Below, piece after piece: positions 25,001 through 32,826 of a stretch of 64,000 nucleotides of DNA. The notes beneath the pieces were generated by a model. It was given only the letters and a program-made list of their open reading frames with translations, did not search any database and was not told where the DNA came from. The translations under genes were made by a program, and so were the position numbers. How positions within the stretch are numbered: the first letter of the stretch is position 1; the number at the start of each line of letters is the position of its first letter. The stretch lies in the NCBI GenBank assembly GCA_031763025.1, contig JASSKH010000029.1, positions 9,158,571-9,222,570 on the forward strand, given 5' to 3'. The DNA comes from Macrocystis pyrifera. Taxonomy: Eukaryota; Sar; Phaeophyceae; Laminariales; Laminariaceae.

Positions 25001-25510
25001 TGCTTGAGTCTTGTCTGTTGTGACGGCGTATTTTGTAGGGGGTGGCTGGCCAGCCCCGTTTAGCCTGGAGGTACAAAGCAAATAGGAGATTGGGATAGCA
25101 TGAGAGAGACGATGTAGGCGGTAACAAAGAATCAGTAGTACCAGCAGCAGTAGAGGTAGCAGGATTAGAAGCAATAGTAATAGTGCAGTAGCAGTAGGAG
25201 TAGTAACATTAAGCAAGAAGGCAGTAGTGTTTGTTGTGTCTCATCTGCCACCAGTACGAGTCCAACAATATCACCTTTTTTTCTCATCGTCCTCTCGAAA
25301 TTCAGCCAGTTCCGATTCTAGTTCCGATCCCGGTCTCGATCCCGAAGACCCCAGCCTGCCGAGCCCTTGGCAGCGTCGTTCCAATAACGGGGACGAACAC
25401 AATACATCCCCAGTCAGTAACCCCCTTCCCCCCTCCTCCTCCTCCATAGCTCACCGCCCCCGCTGTAACCGCTGCCTCCCTTGCTCGACCTCCTCCTTGT
25501 CCCTCTCCCT
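5819..25510 (-). CDS. Multi-exon gene for a coiled-coil protein of unknown family (whole gene span)
   Basis: At least 14 exons read from about 25.5 kb down to a stop at 5819-5821 and give about 900 residues. Each exon is flanked by plausible AG and GT sites. Codon phases agree at nearly all junctions, which is strong evidence that the exons belong together. The product has an N-terminal Glu/Lys-rich coil, a long Ser/Asp/Gly-rich acidic segment (24381-25064), then repeated Leu/Glu/Arg/Lys heptad-like coils and a basic Arg/Lys/Ser-rich tail. No signal peptide, membrane span or enzyme motif is visible. Such composition fits a structural or scaffold protein (cytoskeletal, centrosomal, axonemal or vesicle tether), but I do not recognise the family. 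The first exon is uncertain. Introns reach 3.8 kb and are full of repeats. Confidence 0.75.
7662..7905. repeat. Diverged direct repeat, left unit
   Basis: Shares ordered similarity with 8709-8947: a GGTAG(A/G)GGTTGCA segment, GAGCTCCT, a TGCACTT segment, AGCGC(G/A)TAGAA, CGGGTG/TTGAGCGAAC-like text and AGGAGCTCAG. The spacing between units is about 1.05 kb. It lies within the last intron of the coiled-coil gene; no coding capacity is seen. Confidence 0.55.
8709..8947. repeat. Diverged direct repeat, right unit
   Basis: Partner of 7662-7905. Shorter related pieces (GAGCTC followed by CAGAAAATA-like and GCACCTCTA-like text) occur at 8.15-8.35 kb and at 35.1-35.16 kb, so the unit may be part of a dispersed, strongly decayed element. 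Confidence 0.5.
9337..9493 (-). CDS. Coiled-coil gene penultimate exon
   Basis: Acceptor TTTTCAG and donor GTAAAC. It starts with one base completing an Arg codon, then reads AVADKKEFSAQWEEDVDSL and on to VIDDLEDELENLQ in phase 0. It joins directly to the terminal exon, keeping the heptad run going. Confidence 0.8.
9833..11340 (+). repeat. Tandem cluster of the ~530-bp G-run repeat (two near-full, two head-only copies)
   Basis: Head-only copies start near 9833 and 10010; near-full copies run 10127-10670 and 10752-11300, the latter followed by a G18 tract at 11323-11340. The recurring order is: G-run, a GAGATGTACTCGAT segment, CATGGCCGTAGTCGTATGACC, GGGACGGAGC, TCACCGACCAGGCAGACATT, GCGGACTTGCAT, GTGCCTTACC, ACCAGCTGTG-like text, then CCAACCGACGCCAACCC, a TA-rich tail and a G-run. 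All lie inside the 9494-13309 intron. No open frame is shared, so the element is non-coding. Confidence 0.8.
12208..12850 (+). repeat. ~530-bp G-run repeat, full copy plus head of a second
   Basis: A full copy runs from the GGGAGGGG tract near 12208 to about 12740 and ends in a G-run (12746-12759). A second head follows at once (12770-12850), as if units were joined through the G-run. Same intron as the 9.8-11.3 kb cluster. Confidence 0.75.
13310..13427 (-). CDS. Coiled-coil gene exon
   Basis: Acceptor TTGGTGTACAG and donor GTGAGA. It reads EEKSVRRLERDLDELIEAHS, then MKLAEIDRARIEAEDDAD, with two bases at each end shared with neighbours (joined codons GAG and CGG). A textbook parallel coil sequence. 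Confidence 0.8.
13482..13625. other. G-rich tract with quadruplex-forming pattern
   Basis: Many runs of three to seven G separated by short loops lie on the plus strand, the non-coding strand of the surrounding gene. The pattern meets the usual G3+N1-7 rule several times over. It sits 55 bases upstream (in transcription) of the 13310-13427 exon, so it could affect transcription or splicing. Confidence 0.5.
14082..14192 (+). mobile_element. 110-bp MITE, copy 1
   Basis: Ends are imperfect inverted repeats of the family sequence CTATTACGGGGGACC plus ATAGTAAATAGG. The inside reads AAATATTGTTAGTAA, then an A-rich stretch and ATAGGTTTT. Located in an intron of the coiled-coil gene. No coding capacity. 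Confidence 0.8.
15590..15775 (-). repeat. SINE-like repeat family 2, copy A
   Basis: On the minus strand a head with TTCGGACACGG and a B-box-like GGGGCTCGAATCG is followed by a body shared with 37283-37470 (GTAGATGATACGATTCCCC and GGCCTTATGTTATTT-like text). A plus-strand A15 tract sits at the far end (about 15570-15584). This fits a tRNA-derived short retroelement; the A box is weak. Confidence 0.45.
16040..16349 (+). repeat. Two head-only copies of the G-run repeat between poly(G) tracts
   Basis: Tracts of G32 (16054-16085), G16 (16221-16236) and G14 (16336-16349) alternate with two ~110-130-base heads carrying ATGGCCGTAGTCATATGAC and CACCGACCAGGCAGA. The pattern G-run/head/G-run/head/G-run is the clearest sign that the G-run belongs to the element's junction. 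It lies 270 bases downstream of the large exon at 16618. Confidence 0.8.
16618..17293 (-). CDS. Coiled-coil gene large central exon
   Basis: This is the largest strongly supported exon: 225 codons plus one base, from a GAATCCGCAG acceptor to a GTACGT donor. It opens VTKNRARVLELRRENANIL with an Ala-rich coil (ASAAAAEAATEKRRVDADK). A Thr/Ser/Val-rich, low-charge middle of about 80 residues follows, then a second coil (ARKKEQEARMREEERAF and LRAENVRLRTRLLAAEAAA). The two coils flanking a flexible linker suggest a rod with a hinge. Phase agrees on both sides. Confidence 0.8.
18092..18263 (-). CDS. Coiled-coil gene exon
   Basis: Acceptor GAGACTACAG and donor GTGAGT. The frame YTSEMVKLEASLAEMEREL continues through TRAETAHMRERRGLLEREA to LLQGE with dense Leu/Glu/Arg heptads. 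It starts with one base finishing the previous codon and ends in phase 0, matching the following exon. Confidence 0.75.
18519..18633 (-). mobile_element. 110-bp MITE, copy 2 (inverted)
   Basis: Same terminal inverted repeats as copy 1 (ACTACGGGGGACCAC at left, GGTCCCCCGTAATAG at right). The internal order is reversed, with ATATTTGGTCCTATTT near the right end, so it sits in the opposite orientation. It carries a short (CA)n run inside. Intronic. Confidence 0.8.
19975..20515. repeat. Degenerate low-complexity GGYAATGGYGRY-type minisatellite
   Basis: About 500 bases of the plus strand are built from short, diverged units such as GGCAATGGTGACGGTGATAG, giving strong purine/G+T skew and frames of Asn/Gly/Ser or Thr/Ile/Ala only. 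Similar weak arrays of ATCAAC-type units lie at 22.05-22.2 and 24.2-24.33 kb. Open frames here are by-products of the repeat. Confidence 0.55.
20611..20717 (-). CDS. Coiled-coil gene exon
   Basis: A strong CCTTTTCAG acceptor and GTAAGG donor enclose ELAVSQKEGDTLRGDLLANQ, then ALSDLNVYADSLRS plus two bases (AG). The next exon opens with G, giving Arg. The heptad pattern is clear. Confidence 0.75.
21359..21434 (-). CDS. Coiled-coil gene exon
   Basis: Reads ELGAILKEARGECESLRKR, then EKTLAE, and ends in phase 0 at a GTGAAT donor. The acceptor is an AAAG preceded by a pyrimidine-rich tract containing CCTGTGTCAC twice. It starts with the single base needed to complete the codon left by the upstream exon. 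Confidence 0.6.
22229..22326 (-). CDS. Coiled-coil gene exon
   Basis: Reads ISGLRQRLKERELDVKELR, a clear heptad coil, and ends with two bases (CG) before GTAAGA; the next exon completes the codon as Arg. Two AG acceptors six bases apart (22327 and 22321) are both in phase, so a two-residue splice variant is possible. Confidence 0.65.
22761..22850 (-). CDS. Coiled-coil gene exon (least coil-like)
   Basis: Thirty codons in phase 0 between a GGCCAAG acceptor and a GTGAGT donor, starting EANRTAPAGQALPC and ending NKLAER. The donor is strong and the phase fits both neighbours, but the acceptor is weak and the composition is less coil-like than other exons, so it could be an optional exon. Confidence 0.4.
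22951..23291. repeat. 30-bp tandem repeat array, about 11 copies
   Basis: The unit ATCGAACAGGAACACGGCAG plus TCGTGTGGGC repeats every 30-31 bases, with alternating A and B subtypes (a 60-base higher order). Because the unit is a multiple of three, both strands stay open and give 10-residue peptide repeats (for example IEQEHGNRVD and IERKHDSLVT on the plus strand). It is in an intron of the coiled-coil gene, so coding is unlikely. Diverged units occur at 20.82-20.88 and 22.46-22.52 kb. Confidence 0.8.
23431..23538 (-). CDS. Coiled-coil gene exon with Glu run
   Basis: Encodes GQREGEEEEEEVTGNGNAQ followed by a basic stretch and RSLLLQ, then a GTGCGC donor in phase 0. Acceptor AG after GGAGC at 23539-23541 gives phase 0 and fits the micro-exon upstream. 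An alternative acceptor at 23553 would add ELEQ but break phase with the micro-exon. Confidence 0.55.
23761..23796 (-). CDS. Coiled-coil gene 36-base micro-exon
   Basis: A TTTTTTGTTGTAG acceptor and a GTTGGT donor enclose exactly 12 codons, DRVQYHESAQRE, in phase 0 at both ends. This agrees with the upstream exon when its homopolymer frame break is allowed for. The composition matches the coil on either side. Confidence 0.55.
23877..23989 (+). mobile_element. 110-bp MITE, copy 3
   Basis: TATTACGGGGGACCACAGTA at the left end and GGTCCCCCGTGATAG at the right; the inside matches copy 1 (GGACCAAATATTGT). Intronic, 80 bases from the micro-exon at 23761-23796. Confidence 0.85.
24381..25064 (-). 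CDS. Coiled-coil gene exon: Ser/Asp-rich acidic linker with one-base frame break
   Basis: A CTTTGTACCTCCAG acceptor and a GTGAGG donor bound this 684-base exon. The first part encodes a Ser/Asp/Gln-rich, probably disordered linker with short near-repeats (SSDEASSGQTSGDD, SSDQASMDKAASMDK). At the A10 run (24514-24523 as T on the plus strand) the frame with proper downstream composition (NVSEATKGRLSEDKGG and an acidic tail ending TLPE) is one base off. With one extra A the exon is 228 whole codons plus the shared base and joins the next exon in phase. Either the assembly lost a base in the homopolymer or the allele is broken. Confidence 0.65.
25275..25355 (-). CDS. Coiled-coil gene exon
   Basis: Reads through SELESELAEFREDDEKK, a typical heptad-rich acidic coil. 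It starts with one base completing the previous codon and ends with two bases (AG) before a GTGATA donor. The next exon supplies the third base, so the frame is continuous. The acceptor after GGCTCGGCAG was chosen because it keeps phase; an alternative 10 bases upstream would not. Confidence 0.55.
25455..25510 (-). CDS. Coiled-coil gene, most upstream supported exon (5' edge uncertain)
   Basis: The frame reads ERDKEEVEQGRQRLQRG, a charged coil, and ends with a GTGAGC donor, leaving a two-base partial codon. The in-frame TGA just upstream limits the exon, but several weak AG sites make the acceptor unclear. Further candidate coding with an LEEEQENAKAS-like frame lies at about 25.84-25.9 kb and could be an earlier exon. 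The start codon was not found. Confidence 0.45.
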
Positions 25511-25699
25511 TTGCCCCCCTCACCTTCGCTCCCCCCCCAACTTGCATCGCAGCCCTCAATCTACGGCCCTTTCTTTCTACTCCCCCCCCTCCTATTCTTC
25601 CGTTCACCCCCACATCTTTCCCTCCCACGCCCACCCCCGCTCCAGCTGCTGCTCTCCCTCCCTCCCTCAGACGCGCGTACGGGAGCCGACAACAACTAC

Positions 25700-25740
25700 T
25701 TGTACCACCACCACCACAACCACCACCACCACCACCGCAC
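25700..25740. repeat. (CCA)n microsatellite
   Basis: Imperfect CCA/CAC triplets on the plus strand, within a C+T-rich region at 25.4-25.8 kb near the 5' end of the coiled-coil gene. It could lie in the 5' region or first intron. Confidence 0.6.
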
Positions 25741-25996
25741 CGCAGCCGCCAGCCTCCCCCACCCACACTGGCCGAGATAGGAAAGCGGAGGCGCGGTGAA
25801 AGGGCTGTTCAAGCGGCGAGGAGAAAAACGACATCAGGACAGCCGCCAGCCTCGTCTGTTGGCGAGGCCTTCGCATTCTCCTGCTCCTCTTCGAGGACAT
25901 TTTGTTCAGATTATCTTCCTTCCGATCAATCTGCAATGCAGTACTAGATTGCGGTTTCGACTGCAAGCTCAAAAATCAGTCCCGGAATCCGATTAG

Positions 25997-26245
25997 GAAA
26001 AAAAAACGGAATCCGACTCGGAAGGATGTCGATCAAAATCCGATTCGTTTTTGGACAGCGGAGGCGACTTCGGCTCCACTTCTGCCTCAAATATTGATTC
26101 GGAAGCCGGTTCTTCTCCTGAATCGGATCCAGTTTCCAAGCGCGGCTCCAACCAAGATTTCGATCGGACGTGGCAGGGACCTGAGGCAGGGGGATTTCAA
26201 ATGGATGGAGCTGTGAGCCGACAAAACAAACATCACAATAGTCGC
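25997..26245 (+). CDS. Candidate Ser/Asp-rich exon, unrecognised
   Basis: Open plus-strand frame after a TAG at 25994-25996. It reads ESDSEGCRSKSDSFLDSGGD and later SNIDSEAGSSPESDPVSKRG, a phospho-acceptor-like, probably disordered composition. The acidic frame appears to continue upstream of the TAG (PESD), and an AATCAG acceptor could lie at about 25979. A GTGAGC donor-like site follows at about 26210. The codons make GAATC/GATTC motifs, so the pattern may be a simple repeat rather than coding. It would be divergent to the coiled-coil gene. Confidence 0.3.
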
Positions 26246-29092
26246 TAGTCGAACAAATAGGTAGCCATTTCCCAGAGGTACCGACTACCCAACTTACTAT
26301 ATGCCTGCGAGTTGCCTTGACTTGCACGCTGCTTCATGGTTGGCTGGCGAAACGAGCGAAACGAGCGAACAAAACAATTGAAGTTGACCAGTGGCCTCGC
26401 GCTATGTGGTTGCATTTCTTCCACAACAATAAGCTAAAAGACAGAGAGGTCATGTGCCTTCCAAGGCATCGGCATGAGCACCAGTGCCATCGATGACTTT
26501 GGGTTATGATGCGCCATGCCTTGCTGTAGGGACCCCTAGGTCCTTTGTCCCTCACTGCGAGAGTGACATCACTGAGAATGCGTACCCCGTAGCATATGTG
26601 CCTTCCCATAATAAGGAACGCCAAGATTCGGATAGTTGGCACCGCCTGAACTAGCTATACCACTATCTGGCGACTTTCAAAATGTCCGACTCGCAACTCT
26701 ACCATATAGGGTTTCAATAGTTGCAAAAAGGCGATCTGGATGCGGAACACTCGGTTTCGTGTATTGGGCGGGGGGGGGGGCTTCACCTGATATATCTCGA
26801 CAACTCGGCTGGCCGTAAGGTGGCTTCTTTAGCCGACTTTCCGACTAAAGCCAGATAGTTGGCTAACTGCATCGGCCAACTACCAGCTAGTTATTAGTCG
26901 TGACGGCCGACACACAGGCGTGGGATTACGCAGGATGGCTCTTGTTGAACCGTTAATCGGTGTGCATGTTCACTCCGTTGGGAATTGCAGGAATAGCATC
27001 GGTGATCTGATCTATAACAGAGCTTATCTCTCCCTATACTTCGGTGATCTGATCTGTAACCTTACTCATGTTTTCCCTGCAGATCATCTTGTTCCCTAGG
27101 CAATTGATTTGTTGTTTGCACTGCCTCTTTTTCACTGTCTTCGGTTTGTTTCAATTTAATGTCCTGGCTTGCTAAGTTTTTCCCGCTCGCCAATGATTGG
27201 AACCTGCCTTCAGACTATGGGCTAGCCTATGCCGATGAGTCAACGTAGGCACACGCGAAAATCACCACCGCTAGCGACAACAGAAACAACAGCATCAAGA
27301 CAAGAACAAAAGCAGCAACTACACCACGTTCTTCTATGTGTGTCCAACTTTCGACTGAGTTCATGTTGTTCGAGTCAGGAGCTCGGTTTGGCGTGTGGAA
27401 AACTTCAACTAATGCGACGCGCGGGTGTTTCACTGTGTGTCGTGTCGTACGAGAATACGGGGAGCATCGGTCAACTATAGTGCTACAGTAGTACCTGCAT
27501 GAGACCAGTAGTTGTGTTCACGCTTCTAGTTTGTCGTGGCCTTTCGGTTCGCCCTAAAGCCGTGCTCGCTCTCTATTAAGCGTGCCTTCTAGCGGAACGG
27601 CGACTGTAGTCATCATCGCAATTCGGAGACACGATATGGGCCTTGTGCTTGAACAAACACCGAAGTGCGGGTTGAATCGTTTGGAAGCTGCCGGTGCCGT
27701 AAACGTCAGATAATGTCACCATGCTCCCCGTTGAAGCTTCAAAGATAAAGGGCGGTCAGTTGGCTGGACTTCGCAGAGACAGTTACATCGTAGGTGCCAT
27801 GGAAAAAAAGGCGCCTTGCGGGCGTAACTTAGTACCGGTACTTACGAAATAACAAGAATTCGGGCCAAACCCAAATTCAAGGTACGACGAACCATAGTTC
27901 ATCCAAAATAAACCGCACGCAACAAACAGGAGGGCCGAGTCAACCACTGAATAGTCAGCGATTTCTAGTCAACCAACTGACAGACCTAACTAAAGGGGGT
28001 CAAAGTGCTGAATTTGGCGCCTCCAACGTGTCGGTGCGGCCTCGTCTGTCAGGTACCAGGCATAATATTCATGTCATCGGAGGGGTCTGTTGGTCCCCGT
28101 AAAAGCCCTTCTGAAGGATGGTACTGGTATTGTATGCTTCCGGTATGAACGTTTAATACAAGGTACTCGTGTACAGCGATAACGCGAGCGTGCCGTAGTC
28201 GTAGTACCCAAACACAATGATAATGAGCACCTTCACCTGGGGAGTTATATCCCTCACAAAACAACCGACTCCGTGACCATTGCAACCTATAGCAGGCCTG
28301 ATACATTTGCTATGAGCTACGAAGTACGGAAGGGGGGGGTGGGGGGCAACGTGCAACGGGTAACACATTATTGGATAGTGTGAGTGTTGCAGTGGTTGAG
28401 AAGCCCTGTCTGTCAAAAACCGCTGTGTGAAAAAACCCACCGGTACCGTACCACGGCTCCAAAAGAGGGTACACACGGGCATAGTCTACTGCCCCACTGC
28501 TGCTATGGGTGCATGGACCTACTGTTGCTGCTGAAGTGTTGTACGCTACCGAATGTGTTACATCATTTCTTGTTATCAAAAGGACACGAAACACGAGAGC
28601 GCACTACCGCTGCTACAGTTACGGCTGCTACTGCTGTCGCCGCCGTGTTGTCACCTGCTACGAGACAAGCAGAACGACTTCTGACGGGTCTCACAATAAA
28701 GGGGTCGCCTTTGAGTCCTACATTTCCCGCCGATTAGAACCACTCGGCCGAGTGACCACCTTATTTCCTGCCAGCCGTAAGTCTCGATGCTTTTTGTCTC
28801 CCGCGATAAACACCACCACGGGTGTCTTCCCTACTCTGCGACAACGTGTTATATATGCGTCGAGTGCTGAGCGACGCACGGAGCCACCCGTCCCAGTGAC
28901 GTAAACGCGCCTGCGAAAATTGTTGTAAACCTTCAACCATAGCACCAGTTCTCTGCAAAGGTGGGTTTAGTAGGGTATGCACCCTGGAGGGTACCCTGGC
29001 AAGCTTACTGTACCACTCTGCGGAAAATTGACATAGGCCTACTGTATATCGACAGGCTTCATTTCCGTTGGATCCCGCCAATTGGATGATTG

Positions 29093-29204
29093 CTATTACG
29101 GGGGACCATAGTAAATGGGACAAAATATTGTTAGTACAACTAGATAAATATATAGGTTTTTATGTTTACCATAGGTCCTATTAACTATGGACCACCGTAG
29201 TAAT
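29093..29204 (+). mobile_element. 110-bp MITE, copy 4
   Basis: CTATTACGGGGGACCATAGT at the left end; the right end is diverged (TATGGACCACCGTAGTAA). The inside keeps AAATATTGTTAGTA and ATATAGGTTTTTATG. Only 300 bases from copy 5. Confidence 0.85.
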
Positions 29205-29505
29205 ATTTTTTCCTTAGTAGATCAAAGAGCAATTCTGGCGTTATGCCTCGAGTACCGCCTCGGTATCGCAAGCAATGCCACGTACCCTACATGAGACGGA
29301 GGGATCAACGGGTTATGTCGGCCAGGCTTTTTACTCTCTACTCATGGGGCAAGGCGGGGCTGCAACGCTCTGGATTGCGAGACCGTGTTGACAGACAGAA
29401 TAGCAGCATCGAACAACGAGAAGCATACAGATACGCCAGGTATCACCTCAATACCCGAGCAAATACCACTCGTAAACCCCCCTCCGGCATTTTTGCCGGG
29501 CATGA

Positions 29506-29616
29506 CTATTACGGAGGACCATAGAAAATAGGACCAAATATTGTTTGTAAAAACAGGTAAATATACAACTTTTTATGTATACCATAAGTCCTATTTACTA
29601 TGGTCCCCCGTAATAG
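29506..29616 (+). mobile_element. 110-bp MITE, copy 5
   Basis: CTATTACGGAGGACCATAG at the left and CTATGGTCCCCCGTAATAG at the right are almost perfect inverted repeats, making this one of the best-preserved copies. Same orientation as copy 4. Confidence 0.85.
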
Positions 29617-32349
29617 CATTTACCGGCACTATCTCAAACACTGCGTGGACTAAACTTGTGGAAAAAAGGCAACAGCCTATTACAACCACGAGTGTCCAGG
29701 GTGCCGTGAATGCAGATACGCAAGCACGGCAAAACAAAAAGGTTTGATATCCTTGTACTTTATCCAGAGCATATCAGGTATACCCCCCCCCAAAAAGCAC
29801 CCTCCGATATTCAAAACGCTACTGCTACTACTACTGTTGATGTTGCTGGGTAAATCGAGGGCAATAATACTACGGTACATAGGGCTCTCGCTCCCGTGCC
29901 AATGTGTTCGTGGCAGCTAACGACTTTGGGAATCGGCTACTCCTGCTGTTGTTGTACACCACTCTGTACCAAACAATTAGGACCAGTTTCTTCAATAATA
30001 TTTGCTCAAAACGGCCTTCGTACTTGAGGACAGATTGGTACGTGGTACTCGATGCTCAATAAATAATACTCCATGGTCCATACTCAATATGTAGACACTG
30101 GATACCTGGTACACAGTAAATAATGAGGTATATATTGTTACTGTAGGGTTGTTTTGTACGACACGTCGATAAGAGCAGAGAGCATCGTACCGCCACTGCT
30201 GCTGGGGCTTCTGTGTATGCATGCTGTTGCGTTGTACCGGTCGGTCTGTTATTTTGACAGGTAGTGTCAGGAACGAGGGTTGGCGACTACTTGCTACTGT
30301 GCTGTTGCTGTGGTATATATCATCGGTCAATCTTAAATACTGCAGTAGATACACGATGATCTGGTGCATGTAATTGTTTCATAATGTTGCCTTCCACTAA
30401 ATGTGGTACGATAGAATAGTGATTACATGTACTGCTACTGCCATTCATGATACTGTATCCTCTGTAGATGCATGATTTTGTAATGCACCAGGTACATGCC
30501 GCTCAGGTCGTGTCTATGGGCATTTACGGTGTATAAGGAGTGCCGGTTGGAGACAAATTGCTGTAAGGAGTTCGACTTTTCGATGTTTGCGTTTCTAGTA
30601 ACCTCTTGAGTGGTGAACGGGAGAGTCGAAAACGAACGAAATATTACACTACGGACAAAAGCGCTCTAACGTTACCTGGGGAAGCCATCGGAACTGATAT
30701 CACCAGACCTCCGGTGGCGGGTTGGTACATGTAGTACGATAGATGGAATCATAACAATACCTAGCTTTTACTTTGCTGCTTCTGCTGTTGTGCAGTACTG
30801 CCGCCAACGTACTGCCCGATTACCACTATGCTGGCGTTTGCTCTGTTATGTTGAAAAAACTACTGCAGAAGTCATTGAAGCTACTGCCACTACTGCGGCA
30901 GTTGGGACGATGCATTGTACTACAGACCTCGGTGTCGGTAACCAACGAAATAAACGGGCCGGTTCGCTAATTAAATATTTCGATATTTTCCTTCCTGGCT
31001 AATCGTGCCTCTTCGCATATTTATGGCGTTTTGTAGACAATACATAACAGAAGTATATGGCATTCAAGTACGGGCATATACCTATTGGAAGCAAGACTGG
31101 TACGATATATGCATACACCAAAACACATACACTGTTGTCGAATTGTTTTACAATGAGCATGCTACTTCCCAAACCTGTTGATTTCGTGGCGTTTCGTATA
31201 CCATACTGAGACACACATCGCAAAAACGGTACTCTGAACACAAAAGCAAGTCCACTGTTTGACTGTGCTACAAATAACAAAAACTTGACGTTGGCCTTTT
31301 GTTTGCAAGACGTCAGAGGTTGAGAAGTGGGCCCTTATCAAGGCAATATAACCGAATATCATTCAACCCAAACCGGATCTTTAAAAAAACAAAAACGTTC
31401 AGCCTCGAGCAATCTGACGCTCTGTTGGGTTAAGGCAAGGTGTTGCAACATAACAACCTTTGATATTATTAGAGTATACAGCACACACATCACAGCAAGC
31501 AGCAGCAGGCGCCGAGTGATCTGCACACGATCGTTCGCAAAACCCACACCCGTCCAGCCCGATGCCCGAACTCTCGCACCAACTTCGCGAGAGAGAAAGC
31601 CATGCGATAGAAAAACGATGAGAGGGCACATGTCGATAAGCTCTTTAGCTGGCGTATCTACGGCTGCGGCAGTACTACTCTCATCACTAATGCTGAACGA
31701 GTGAACTGGCATGAATACCCTCGGCTCGCCGAACACGCTCGGGATACTGTGGTAGATCCTGTCTGGGCCCCGTAGTGGTTCGCCAAGGTTCGGCCATGGG
31801 CCAAACGGCGTCCGGGATCTGCGTGCGCATTGCGAGTACTTTCGAAGAATATCTGGTACACCAAGCAGTACAAGTAGAATTGCTGACTTTCGAGTACTCC
31901 TGCACGAGGTAAACTACAGCAGCATGCGTCAGTATTGTTGTACAGAAAAATTGAATACGTATGTCCATCGCGACCATATTGTATGGTGAATTTACCAAAA
32001 AGCTCAATTCCTGGTACGAGTATGGTAGCATATTTGATTTTTTTCTTACCGACACTATTAATAGAAGGGGGGATGCTGCTGTTGCTGCTGCTACTGCTGT
32101 TGCCGCTGCTGCCGCTGCTACGATTGCGGCTGCATGTTGTAGAGTCCCTGCATGTAGATTTTTTAACACTATCAGGTACTGCTGTAGTGGTGCGTGATAC
32201 AGCAGTAGTAGTATCAGTACATCTCACGCCACGCGTCTCGAATAATAAGTTGCGGGTGTACAGGAGCAGATAGGGTTGGAATGAGCGCACGGCGTGTACG
32301 AGTCAAACTAGGCCGGGGCTGGGGTGTCATCGGTGGCGGCGGTCTTAAC

Positions 32350-32505
32350 CAAAGATGTCAGGAGATATGTCAACAACACAGAAAATGCGCTGCCAAGCGT
32401 GTAGGGCCGAGTGTTTCACAGTAAAAGCTAGTAGCTTGGTGTCAGTCAAGGCATGTCAAGGCAATAAAGTTGCTGTCTATCAAGGGGTGAAGGATGCTGT
32501 CTCCT
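32350..32505 (+). repeat. Dispersed repeat pair, copy 1
   Basis: Shares AAAGATGTCAGGAGA, GTGTAGGGCCGAGTGTT and TTGGTGTCAGTCAAG in order with 35728-35900, with small insertions. It directly precedes the decayed coiled-coil fragment at 32.57 kb, so it may be the flank of a duplicated or mobile segment. Confidence 0.7.
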
Positions 32506-32564
32506 GACAGCATCTTCGCAAGCCCCCACACCTTGGAAGAGGCGTGCACCGCAGGAGCGCGAGG

Positions 32565-32826
32565 AGAGCCTTACCATCTGAGAGGGCGGATCAAACGGAC
32601 GAGATAGAGAACTTGCGCGCTTGCAGCAACAGGTCGTGGCGTTGCAAAATAGACGGAGGCTCAGGAAGTGCAGACCAAAGAAAGGGTTCGGATGGCGCGA
32701 GCTGAGACAGCCTGCCGCAGACGAGGCGAGAACCCAGCTGCCTGCGTCGCAAAAGCAGATGCACAGAAAGCAGATGCACAGGCTGCAACGACGGGGGCGG
32801 AGCACCTGGCCCAACATCACAGCGTA
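32565..32826 (+). pseudogene. Decayed coiled-coil exon fragment
   Basis: One frame reads RELARLQQQVVALQNRR. After a frame change near 32650 a second reads AQEVQTKERVRMARAETACR and goes on to AKADAQKADAQAA. Both are heptad-like and would form one coil if joined, and an in-frame TGA lies just upstream. The donor position has AGCGTAAAG where a GTAAAG site would be expected. This fits a copied or retired exon of a coiled-coil protein; I could not tell whether it derives from the gene at 5.8-25.5 kb. Confidence 0.45.

Larger units (their letters stand above)
26250..32345. other. Long stretch without a supportable gene
   Basis: Apart from two MITE copies and a G10 run near 26769 I see no exon series. 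A weak protein-like text (GTPRSFVPHCESDITENAYP) in a broken plus-strand frame at 26.4-26.65 kb may be transposon debris. Stop-free frames elsewhere are short, mutually overlapping and low in protein character. Confidence 0.5.

Noticed and set aside
25227-25799. 190-codon Ser/Pro-rich open frame on the plus strand
   Set aside because: It is the complement of Gly/Glu-rich coiled-coil exons and C+T-rich low-complexity sequence on the minus strand.
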